Part shown: positions 24,169-31,719 of the stretch, piece by piece
Numbering within the stretch: position 1 is the stretch's first letter
Layout: every line of letters starts with the position of its first letter
From: Pseudomonadota bacterium
GTDB lineage: Bacteria > Bdellovibrionota_B > Oligoflexia > Silvanigrellales > Silvanigrellaceae
NCBI GenBank assembly: GCA_009926615.1
Contig: RFOM01000034.1
Location: forward strand, 1 to 36,937
Length of the DNA stretch: 36,937 nt
Direction of reading: 5' to 3'
Made by a program: the position numbers and the translations under genes
Notes under the pieces: generated by a model
What the model was told of the DNA's origin: nothing
What the model saw: the letters and a program-made list of their open reading frames with translations, nothing else
Database searches by the model: none

Positions 24169-24711
24169 TTGATTCACTTATGGAACAACAAACGTGTGTT
24201 CGTTATGGCGACAGCGCTCACAGCGATTGTCGGACTGCCGTCGTGCGGCTCCGAAAACTCTCCCGAAGATACTCCTGTCCCTATTCCCAACAGCAATGCC
24301 GAACGCGGTCAGGTGATCGGTGCTCCGCGCACAAATGCCTCTTTGAAAAAAACCGCTGCATCAGCGAGTGCAACTGTTTCACGTCCGACGGTGCAATGTT
24401 CCTACACGATTGATTCGGCAACACCGCAGACCGCAGGCTCCGAAAAAAACGGTGCGATCGTCGGCATTTCAAAAGACTCGAACCTCAATGAACCGATCCT
24501 GCTTTTCAGAATTGCCGGAAGCACAACGGTTGAAGGCAGCTTTCTTGCGGTTGAGGACATGGTTTTCGGTAACGGCGGCACGCACGAGACCGGTGCGTAC
24601 TTCTTTGAACTAAGAACCGCCGACGGACGTTCGTGCTACATCACCTTCGGCATGAGCGAAAACGACGCTGCTGCAAAAAAGAATTTCATCCTCACGCCCG
24701 TATTTCCCTGA
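24169..24711 (+). CDS. Small lipoprotein of unknown function
   Basis: About 180 residues with a TTG start at 24169 (GGAG at 24154-24157 upstream). The frame opens at another TTG at 24136, which has no ribosome-binding site, so the start is uncertain. A signal peptide ends in lipobox LPSC (Cys26). A Ser/Thr/Ala-rich linker leads to a compact C-terminal region with two cysteines (VQCSYT and RSCYITF) that could pair. No family recognised. It is convergent with the ATPase remnant, the stop codons being 1 bp apart. Confidence 0.6.
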   Translation: MIHLWNNKRVFVMATALTAIVGLPSCGSENSPEDTPVPIPNSNAERGQVIGAPRTNASLKKTAASASATVSRPTVQCSYTIDSATPQTAGSEKNGAIVGISKDSNLNEPILLFRIAGSTTVEGSFLAVEDMVFGNGGTHETGAYFFELRTADGRSCYITFGMSENDAAAKKNFILTPVFP

Positions 24712-24712
24712 G

Positions 24713-25092
24713 TCACAGACAAAATTCGGCGAACCCGTTCTTTAAAAAAGATCCGGCGGGAACAACGTGAATTCCATCTTCGGTTTTGGAACGCTTCGGG
24801 AGTTGAGGTCTGAATTGAAAATCGGTTCAGCAGTGCATTGGCGACGCCGCAATCAAAGAAAAAGAATTTGGGAACAATACCCTTTAAAATTTTGAATTTC
24901 ATCGATGACAATCACATGCTTTTCTGAAGCCATGACCCATTCAAAAAGCAGATCTGGATTTACAGCCAACTGCTGAAACGTCCGGCGCACCAACATGTCA
25001 ACGACGCAGTCCTGAGAGTCCGTCTCCCGCTTGAGGGTCGACGTGCCCGTCTGACGCGGACCAAACATAAAGACTCTGATATTATCGGGCAT
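24713..25092 (-). pseudogene. Remnant of a second AAA/DUF4143 ATPase
   Basis: Pieces of the family occur in order but in different frames. From the ATG at 25092: VFMFGPRQTGTSTL, a Walker A with Thr in place of the essential Lys, then Walker B HVIVIDEIQN. The frame then jumps to KFFFFDCGVANALLNR, normally about 200 residues later, and after another shift to the usual C-terminal pattern DGIHVVPAGSFLKNGF, ending at 24713. A large internal deletion plus at least two frame breaks means no functional enzyme is made. It belongs to a different subfamily from the intact ATPase at 3319-4434, which lacks the FFDxGV motif. Confidence 0.7.
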
Positions 25093-25120
25093 TATTTATA
25101 CTTCAGAACACCTTGAGTAT

Positions 25121-25175
25121 TTTCCGAACCACAACTTCGGAAATTAATCGAAAATCCGAAGTAGAACTTCGGATT
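25121..25175 (-). promoter_or_regulatory. Paired palindromes upstream of the ATPase remnant
   Basis: Two palindromes, TTTCCGAA-n7-TTCGGAAA (25121-25143) and AATCCGAAGT-n3-ACTTCGGATT (25153-25175), share the TCCGAA/TTCGGA half-site and have centres 32 bp apart. Alternative pairings between them are also possible. They sit 29 bp upstream of the remnant's ATG. The arrangement mirrors the pair before the intact ATPase, with a different half-site. Confidence 0.5.
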
Positions 25176-25284
25176 CTTTAAGTGTCCGTAAATGAATATT
25201 TTTTAATGGAAAGGTTGAATACGATTAAAAGAGTCGGATTGAGAATCCAGTTCAGATAAACTAAATCAACTAAGCGATCCTATT

Positions 25285-27213
25285 TCAGGGGTTCACCGCA
25301 GTAGTCGACAAATCATACAAAATTTTATGATCACCCAGATTCGGTTCACCCGAAATATAAGAGTAAACTCGGCCTCGCCAAGTTTGCGTCGCATCGGTGG
25401 GCACCAAAAACCAACGAGTTACTGAACCACTGATTGCTGAGGTCGTGCAACAGTATGTATCGGTTGTTCCCAACGGGAGCGCTGTTCCTTGGGTTGAAGT
25501 GCAAGTTCCGAGATCTCTGACTGCTGCAGCGGCAATCAATGAATTGGAACTACTCAAGTCCGAATCTCCATCGGGCCCGACACAGACTTTGTAGCTCACG
25601 GTCGCACCCGTACTTGCTGTTGCTTCTGTCAAAGTCACGGAAAGACGATCTGCGGCACCTCCGCCAATGCCTGTGCTTTTGTCAAACGGAGAAATAGTCA
25701 AATCCCCCCGCTTTGTCATCGCAAGAGTAAACGCTTTTGTATCTGTTGTTGCACCCGAGGAAATCGTTGCCGTGACAGTGATTGTTTTCCCTGCACCGCT
25801 GCTGACGTCACCGTCGTGGAAGTTGTTGTACGTTCCCGTGCCGCCGGAAAACGAAACATAAGGCGTACTGCCTGAAGACCAAGAAATCGTGCAGCTGCTG
25901 GAGTAAATTACCGGCGCTGTCGGAACCGTAAACGTGCCTGTAGCACTTGAGTTTGAAATTATACCTGCAGTGCCGTTCGGATCCGAGTTCGTGATAGCCG
26001 CTCCGGTAAAATCCGCAATGGTCAAATCATTTTTACAACCTTCAACCTCTTGAGCGTTCGTGCTTGGAATTTTCAAAACCGTAAGAGTCAACGGGGAGCT
26101 GTTTGCAGTGTAGCCGCTCGCACCTGTCGCTGTCGCTCTGACCTGCACAGTCGCATTACCGGAAGCTGTGTAGGGCGGTCTGGTCACTGTTGCATTGCTG
26201 CCGGAGAGTACCAACGCACTGCTCGTATCAGCCACCTCGGACCATGTGATCGCACAAGAGTACGTGCCCATGTCCTTTCTGGCGGTTGTGGTAAAGTTTT
26301 GTGTAATCGTACTCGCCGTATCACCTGCTGCGAACGTCAAGTCGGCACTCGTTATCGCAGCCGCGCAAGCATTGGTCTCGGTATTGTCCGGCAGGCGCTT
26401 GACTGTCGCGATAAACGTCTTTGATGTGTCACTGGCTCCGCCGTTGGCATTCCTTGATATCGTCGCAGTAATTATTCCGGTTTCATCCGCCATGGCCTGA
26501 GCCGGAGTCACAGTGAACGTTCCGCCGGCGATACTTACCCAACTGAGTCCCGCAGACTTGCTCCACGAAACGGAGCAGTCATTTTGGGTTGTTGATGCCG
26601 TAAATGAACTGTTGATGTTCGTCAGAGAATCGCCGCTGGCGAAAGTAAACGGTGACGCTGAAAAGTTTGATACACACGTCGCAACAGCTTCGCTGTCCGG
26701 AACCTGCCTGAGAATTGTAATGGTCAGTGATTTATTTTGAGTTACGCTTCCCGATGTCAGTGCACCGGTCAGTGTGATTGTTCCATTTGAAGCGCTCGCC
26801 GCGCGCGTTACTGTTGCAATGTTCCCGGAGATACTTACCCAGCTTGCGGCGCTGCTGTCTACACTCCACGCGATTGAACACTGGGAGATAGTTCCCGGAA
26901 GAGTTATGTTCCCTGTAACAGCAGTTGAAGTGTCACCCGTGCTGAAAGTCAAATTGCCGGTGCTAAGCGAGGAAACACATGCCGCAACCTTATCAGCATC
27001 CGAGGTCCCGCTCCCGCCGCTGCTTCCGCCGCCTGAATCGGTGCCTGAACTGGTTTCCGTTTCAACCTGATAGCCGGTCTCGGAATTCCATTTCAATTTT
27101 TTTCCGCCGGAACCGTTGAACACCTTCACGTAGCCGCAGGCCGCAAGAATCACCGACAGCATTGCCGCCATGGAGAACAAACTGAGCAAAAAATGCTTTC
27201 GGTGAGTCTTCAT
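25285..27213 (-). CDS. Lipoprotein with four Cys-paired Ig-like (atrophied Big-type) repeats
   Basis: 642 residues from the ATG at 27213 (GAGGG 5 nt upstream), 8 nt after the preceding stop codon. The signal peptide ends LAAC (Cys26). A Gly/Ser-rich linker is followed by four repeats of about 95 residues. Each begins with D/E-x-x-x-x-x-C and has a second Cys in a CxI/VxW strand (QCSIAWSV, DCSVSWSK, SCAITWSE, SCTISWSS). This pattern fits bacterial Ig-like surface domains. The C-terminal 130 residues contain further cysteines (KVCVGPDG, GTCTST, TYCCTT) and no known enzyme motif. It is the last gene of an operon with two barrel proteins, so it may be displayed by or bound to them. Confidence 0.8.
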   Translation of the reverse strand: MKTHRKHFLLSLFSMAAMLSVILAACGYVKVFNGSGGKKLKWNSETGYQVETETSSGTDSGGGSSGGSGTSDADKVAACVSSLSTGNLTFSTGDTSTAVTGNITLPGTISQCSIAWSVDSSAASWVSISGNIATVTRAASASNGTITLTGALTSGSVTQNKSLTITILRQVPDSEAVATCVSNFSASPFTFASGDSLTNINSSFTASTTQNDCSVSWSKSAGLSWVSIAGGTFTVTPAQAMADETGIITATISRNANGGASDTSKTFIATVKRLPDNTETNACAAAITSADLTFAAGDTASTITQNFTTTARKDMGTYSCAITWSEVADTSSALVLSGSNATVTRPPYTASGNATVQVRATATGASGYTANSSPLTLTVLKIPSTNAQEVEGCKNDLTIADFTGAAITNSDPNGTAGIISNSSATGTFTVPTAPVIYSSSCTISWSSGSTPYVSFSGGTGTYNNFHDGDVSSGAGKTITVTATISSGATTDTKAFTLAMTKRGDLTISPFDKSTGIGGGAADRLSVTLTEATASTGATVSYKVCVGPDGDSDLSSSNSLIAAAAVRDLGTCTSTQGTALPLGTTDTYCCTTSAISGSVTRWFLVPTDATQTWRGRVYSYISGEPNLGDHKILYDLSTTAVNP

Positions 27214-27221
27214 AAACGCCC

Positions 27222-27872
27222 TCAACCCTTTTTAAAATCGAAGCCGACGAGGAACTGATACTCCGTCAGGGAGCCTCTGAAATCCGAAGACTTCGCAACA
27301 TCGCTCAGGCTTTTGAGAAAACGAAATTCAAACCGCAACGGAAGACTTCTGACGTTTGTGGATAGGGCGATCTGGCCCAGATAACCGATTTCGGTCAGCG
27401 ACTGACCGGCAGCACCGGCTTCAGCAAGAACTTTTGTTCCTGATTCTTCCATACGGCCCAGTGCCCTCCAGAATGCTGTGTAAAGTCCGCCGCCCAAAGA
27501 AACGTTTCCGGCACGGAGTTGGAGAGTCAGCGGGATCTGCCACGTATTGAAAAATCCCTTTGTGTCTCCGAATCCGAAAATCCGGTTGGAGTAGAACACA
27601 TCTCCCTGCACCGCCAAGGCCGTGAAAGGGATCCATGCCACTCCGCCACCGACTACAAACCCCATATATCCTTCAGAGGTATAATCGTCGGTGGATGTGG
27701 AAACTTTAACCTGCGTGGCGTTCAGTCCGAGAGAAAAGCTGGGCTCTAAGATAATCTTCTTCGAAGGAACCCAGCGTTTGGGGATGTAAATTCCGATGTC
27801 GGACGCGAAGCCGGCCTGAGAGGCCAGCAACGGCAACACAACCAAGAATTTAAATAACCCAATGAATCTCAA
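27222..27872 (-). CDS. Outer-membrane beta-barrel protein (paralogue 2)
   Basis: 216 residues from a TTG start at 27872 that overlaps the previous stop codon (TTGA); GGAGG lies 7 nt before it and a signal peptide (MRFIGLFKFLVVLPLLASQAG) follows directly. Alternating hydrophobic strands end in FLVGFDF, an outer-membrane barrel terminus followed by KKG. It matches the upstream gene product closely through NATQV, FGFGDT, GGGLY, LPLRFEFR and DVAKSSDFRGSL, so the two arose by duplication. A small OmpA-like barrel of eight strands is likely; function unknown. Confidence 0.75.
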   Translation of the reverse strand: MRFIGLFKFLVVLPLLASQAGFASDIGIYIPKRWVPSKKIILEPSFSLGLNATQVKVSTSTDDYTSEGYMGFVVGGGVAWIPFTALAVQGDVFYSNRIFGFGDTKGFFNTWQIPLTLQLRAGNVSLGGGLYTAFWRALGRMEESGTKVLAEAGAAGQSLTEIGYLGQIALSTNVRSLPLRFEFRFLKSLSDVAKSSDFRGSLTEYQFLVGFDFKKG

Positions 27873-28660
27873 GGATTCCCTCCGTCAGGAGATTCTTTTT
27901 TCGGAGGACCGTCCTCCGGCGGAAGAATAACTACTCCCTCTTCGCCGGTCGGCTTGGATTTATTGAGGATGAGAGGTGGCGGAGAAGCAGGAGGCACTAT
28001 TGTTCCGGCAGGTTTGGGCTCTGATCTTGGAGTTGTTTTGGGTGGAGTTTTGACGGCAACCTTGTCGTCGTTGAACTGGAAGCCGACCAATGCCTGCCAT
28101 TCCACCAGTGAACCTTTGAAGGACGTGGACTTGGCGATATCATTCATCGATTGATAGCGTCTGAATTCGAACAATAATGGAAGTCCAAAAATCCTTTGCT
28201 TCAGACCACTTGAGAGCAGAAATCCAAGGTCAGTCGAACTTTGACCGGTGTCCGATACTTTAACCTTTTTGGTTTGACCGCTGGTGACCATTTCGCCTTT
28301 GAATGTCCAAAGGGCGGCGTACAGACCGCCTCCAATATAAAGGCTTGATCCTTGGTAGCGGGCCATGACCGGAAACTGCAGAGTCGAAAATCCTGCAGAG
28401 GTGTCGCCGAATCCAAATTTGCGGTTTGCATAAAACGCCTCGGCGGTGAGCGCCAGCGTACCGTCGGATGAAGCGCTCAACCCGCCGCCGGCTGCATACG
28501 ACGCATAGCCGTTCGATGTGCTGGTTTCGTCGCTTCCAACCAGTCTCACCTGCGTTGCATTGCCGCCCGCCAGAATGTGCGTTTTTACTCCGCCGTACGC
28601 GATTGACGAATGCCACACAACCAACGCCAATAAAGAAGTACTGCCAAACCTCAGCACCAC
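27869..28660 (-). CDS. Outer-membrane beta-barrel protein with Pro-rich tail (paralogue 1)
   Basis: About 263 residues from a GTG at 28660 (GGGGA upstream) that opens a signal peptide (FGSTSLLALVVWHSSIAYG). The frame continues to 28831, but that extension is charged and not signal-like. The barrel shares NATQV, FGFGDT, GGGLYAALW and LPLLFEFR with the next gene's product and ends LVGFQF. A 55-residue tail rich in Pro and Lys follows (KTPPKTTPRSEPKP, PPASPPP), probably periplasmic and possibly contacting peptidoglycan or a partner. It is the first gene of the operon. Confidence 0.7.
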   Translation of the reverse strand: MVLRFGSTSLLALVVWHSSIAYGGVKTHILAGGNATQVRLVGSDETSTSNGYASYAAGGGLSASSDGTLALTAEAFYANRKFGFGDTSAGFSTLQFPVMARYQGSSLYIGGGLYAALWTFKGEMVTSGQTKKVKVSDTGQSSTDLGFLLSSGLKQRIFGLPLLFEFRRYQSMNDIAKSTSFKGSLVEWQALVGFQFNDDKVAVKTPPKTTPRSEPKPAGTIVPPASPPPLILNKSKPTGEEGVVILPPEDGPPKKESPDGGNP

Positions 28661-28943
28661 CGGTCCCCGCTCTGCAGAATTTTGTTGCTCTTCTAAAATT
28701 ACCCGCAGTTCCTTATTAAAAACGGAAGATGCTTTTTTTTTGACTCGGAAGGAACTGTCAAACATCGGCGCGCAAATTCCGCTGTGCGGAGCCGGTCCGA
28801 TTGAGTTGAGCTGTAGACATGCTGTTCTCATCGCGTTTGTTCCAAGGTGCCAATGTTGTTTGTTTTTTTAAACCCAAAAAAACCTTCATTAAATCCCAAA
28901 AACTCCGAAGACACTACAACATGTGAGACTGTTGAGGCTCCCG

Positions 28944-29579
28944 ATGAAACAGTTCCTTTTCTTTATTCTTGTAGTTCACTCTGCATTCTTTTCTGCAGCC
29001 TGTGCCCGCGCAAGCAAAGGCCCGCAGGTCGACGACAGACAAACGCCGCAGCCCGCTCAGCAACAGCCGCAAAAAAGTCAGGATTCGGCGTTGGCCGGAA
29101 TTTTGAACGGCGAAACAAACGAAATTTACATCAGTCAACAGTCGTCGGTTCCGGCCTGCAACGGTTTTGAACTGACTTACCGCAGAGAGCCCAAAGAGTT
29201 GCTTCTTGGCCGATGCCCAAAGACATCGGAATCAGCCGTTCCATCCCACTCCCGTGAGTGGTCCGACAAATCAACATTCAAACTCAGCAACGAGCAGGTA
29301 AAAAGAACCGAAGAAATAATTTCCGCAATCAAAATCATAAAGCAGGACTCGGACGGAAGTGCCTGCGGTGTGACAGGCGGAAGTCCGCTTCAAATTCTGA
29401 GCAAATTCAGAAACGGTGACTCACAGGCCTACATCGGTGGTGACTATTTTTGCATCATGGACAAAACCCTGATCCCCTTGTCGAAGGAAAGTCTTGATAC
29501 CGCCACTGACCAGCTCAACAAATTCCTGATGGAGCTGTCGGCGGGCATGCCGGCCTCGGGAAGCTCTCAAAGTCTATAA
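28944..29579 (+). CDS. Lipoprotein of unknown function
   Basis: 211 residues from the ATG at 28944 (GAGG 6 nt upstream). The signal peptide ends FSAAC (Cys20). The linker DDRQTPQPAQQQPQ echoes DERQTPQ in the 3D-domain lipoprotein at 23288. The folded part has four cysteines (PACNGF, GRCPKT, SACGVT, YFCIMD) and a YRREPKELLLGRC strand pair. No family recognised. It is divergent from the barrel-protein operon. Confidence 0.75.
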   Translation: MKQFLFFILVVHSAFFSAACARASKGPQVDDRQTPQPAQQQPQKSQDSALAGILNGETNEIYISQQSSVPACNGFELTYRREPKELLLGRCPKTSESAVPSHSREWSDKSTFKLSNEQVKRTEEIISAIKIIKQDSDGSACGVTGGSPLQILSKFRNGDSQAYIGGDYFCIMDKTLIPLSKESLDTATDQLNKFLMELSAGMPASGSSQSL

Positions 29580-29731
29580 ACGCGTCATTAATAAGCATTC
29601 ACTCCTTTAAATAAGCTGCTTTTCTTTGCCAAAGCGGCCGAAGCTTTTGACTTGCTGGCCGGCATGTTAGTAATCGCTGGTTTATGGCGTGCTTTTGATT
29701 TGAAAATCTGTGTTCAAGAGGCCCTAGCCCG

Positions 29732-31705
29732 ATGTCAGAACCGGTACGAGCAGTTTTTCCGCTGGGATTCCTAATTCGAGCCGCAGCACTTTTGCTTATT
29801 TACTCGCTGACGCGCTGTCTGTTTTACTTTTTCAATCACGCAGCCTTTGATTCCTTTCCTTCGCAGGCAATCCTGAACGCGTTCGCTCTCGGAATCCGGT
29901 TTGATATCTGGATTGTGACCATAACAATGTTGCCGTTGTTTTTTATGGAACTCTGGAGCTGGAAAGTCGGATCCGGCACAGTCCGGCGAATGACTCAAGC
30001 CTTCTCTCTTTTTGTCTTTATCATTCACGTTGTTTTTATTTTTCTGGAACTTTCGGACACACAATACTTCAAATTCACCGGCCGGCGGACAACCTTGGCC
30101 ATCTTGAACTTATCGTCCGACAGCATCGATCAGTCCCTGCAGCTGCTCATGAACTTTTGGATTGTTCCCGCGGGAACTTTAATTTTGACGGCCCTCTTGG
30201 CCTTTGTCTGGAAAATAAGCCGGACTTTGGGGGAATCGGGTCATGCTGCGGGAGCGTCGCGAATCCTCGCCATCCTGTTGGCCGGCATTGCTTTGGGCGT
30301 GCTGGGTATCCGCGGCGGACTGCAAACAAAACCGCTTACACCGGCTCACGCAATGACTTTGGGGCATTCTCAGCTGGCTGCCTTGGCGCTGAGCACAAGC
30401 TTTCAAATGAGCCGCAGTTCGGAAAACCGCAGTCTGAAAATTCAAAACTTTTTCGCCGACGAACGGCAACTCAGGCAAATTCTTGCAGTCCCGAAAGGAA
30501 CTCATGCGCCGGTTTCGCTCAAGAACTTCAATGTTGTTTTGCTGGTCGTTGAAAGCCTTGCATCCGAATACACGGGATATGGCGGAATCACCAAAAACTA
30601 CGTCCCCTTCATTTCGAAGCTGAAGGAAAAAAGCCTTTATTTTGAAAACGCCTATGCCAACGGACGCACCTCGATTGAAGCACTGCCCTCGATCCTTGCA
30701 AGTATTCCGTCAATGGTCGGCGAACCTTTTATTACGTCCCAATACAGCTCGGTTGAATCCCTTTCGCTGGGGCATGTCCTTGCCCGACGGGAGTACTCAA
30801 CATCGTTTTTTCATGGGGCCAAAAACGGCTCCATGTTTATTGACTCGATTGCGAAGATTTTCGGATTCGCAAGATTTTTCGGAAAATCGGAATATCCTGC
30901 CGGCGATAAGGATTTCGACGGGCACTGGGGGATTTTCGATGAACCGTTTTTGCAGTTTGCCCTGCGGGAAAACGCGAAACTGAAACCGCCTTTTGCGATG
31001 GGAATATTCACACTTTCAAGTCACAACCCCTACAAAATACCGGCTGAACACAGAAACAGGTTTTCACATCACAGCAGACCATTTTTGAACAGTCTGGCAT
31101 ACGCCGATTATGCGCTGGAAAAATTTTTTGAATCGGCGGAAAAACAGCCGTGGTACAAAAACACCCTGTTTGTTGTGACCGGAGATCACACGACCGATCC
31201 AGAATCTCAAAAATTCAGATCGGAGCAGGCAGAATATCGTGTGCCGATTATCTTTTTCGATCCTTCCGGACAGCTGAAGCCGGATGTGAGCAGAAGAATC
31301 GTTCAGCATGCGGATATTTTTCCGAGCGTCCTTGATTTGCTGGGCATAGGCGAACAAGAAATCAATAAGCCGATGTCGCCGTTGGGCCAAAGCGTTTTCA
31401 TTCCGGAGGCCTATGCGCGCGCAGCCAACAGAGCCGGCGACTGGTTCTGGTATCAGGAGGGCAACAAGGTTGTGCGGTTTCCGGCAGAGGGAAGTGCATT
31501 CAGCGGTGCAGATCTCAGTCATTCCGCGCACGCATCGCAGGGCAACCTCAAAATCGAAATAGCGGAATTGCTCGAAGATACACTGAGTCCGTCGGCCGCG
31601 CGACAGCCGACGGAAACCGAATCAAACGAAATAGTTCGTCGCGCAAAAGCATACTTGCAATTTTACAACAACCGGATTGCGCGCAATCAACTGCTTGAGC
31701 CCTGA
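29732..31705 (+). CDS. LtaS/OpgB-like membrane sulfatase-fold transferase (paralogue 1)
   Basis: 657 residues. Five hydrophobic spans fill the first 200 residues, followed by a periplasmic sulfatase-like domain. The LTA-synthase-family metal site is present: Glu in NVVLLVVESLAS (near 267-278), the Thr nucleophile in NGRTSIEALPSI (near 313), and Asp-His in VTGDHTTDPE (near 482-491), plus GHWGIFDEPF. Relatives move glycerol phosphate or phosphoethanolamine from a lipid to a glycan, teichoic acid or lipid A. In a Gram-negative, OpgB-type decoration of periplasmic glucans or lipid A is the likely class of reaction; donor and acceptor are unknown. AGAGG lies 10 nt before the ATG. A paralogue starts 14 nt downstream. 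Confidence 0.85.
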   Translation: MSEPVRAVFPLGFLIRAAALLLIYSLTRCLFYFFNHAAFDSFPSQAILNAFALGIRFDIWIVTITMLPLFFMELWSWKVGSGTVRRMTQAFSLFVFIIHVVFIFLELSDTQYFKFTGRRTTLAILNLSSDSIDQSLQLLMNFWIVPAGTLILTALLAFVWKISRTLGESGHAAGASRILAILLAGIALGVLGIRGGLQTKPLTPAHAMTLGHSQLAALALSTSFQMSRSSENRSLKIQNFFADERQLRQILAVPKGTHAPVSLKNFNVVLLVVESLASEYTGYGGITKNYVPFISKLKEKSLYFENAYANGRTSIEALPSILASIPSMVGEPFITSQYSSVESLSLGHVLARREYSTSFFHGAKNGSMFIDSIAKIFGFARFFGKSEYPAGDKDFDGHWGIFDEPFLQFALRENAKLKPPFAMGIFTLSSHNPYKIPAEHRNRFSHHSRPFLNSLAYADYALEKFFESAEKQPWYKNTLFVVTGDHTTDPESQKFRSEQAEYRVPIIFFDPSGQLKPDVSRRIVQHADIFPSVLDLLGIGEQEINKPMSPLGQSVFIPEAYARAANRAGDWFWYQEGNKVVRFPAEGSAFSGADLSHSAHASQGNLKIEIAELLEDTLSPSAARQPTETESNEIVRRAKAYLQFYNNRIARNQLLEP

Positions 31706-31719
31706 AGGACCCGCTAAGC

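Noticed and set aside
29580..29731. Possible promoter TTGACT near 29647 before the LtaS-like operon
   Set aside because: No -10 box of reasonable quality lies at 16-18 bp spacing, so I do not call it a promoter.
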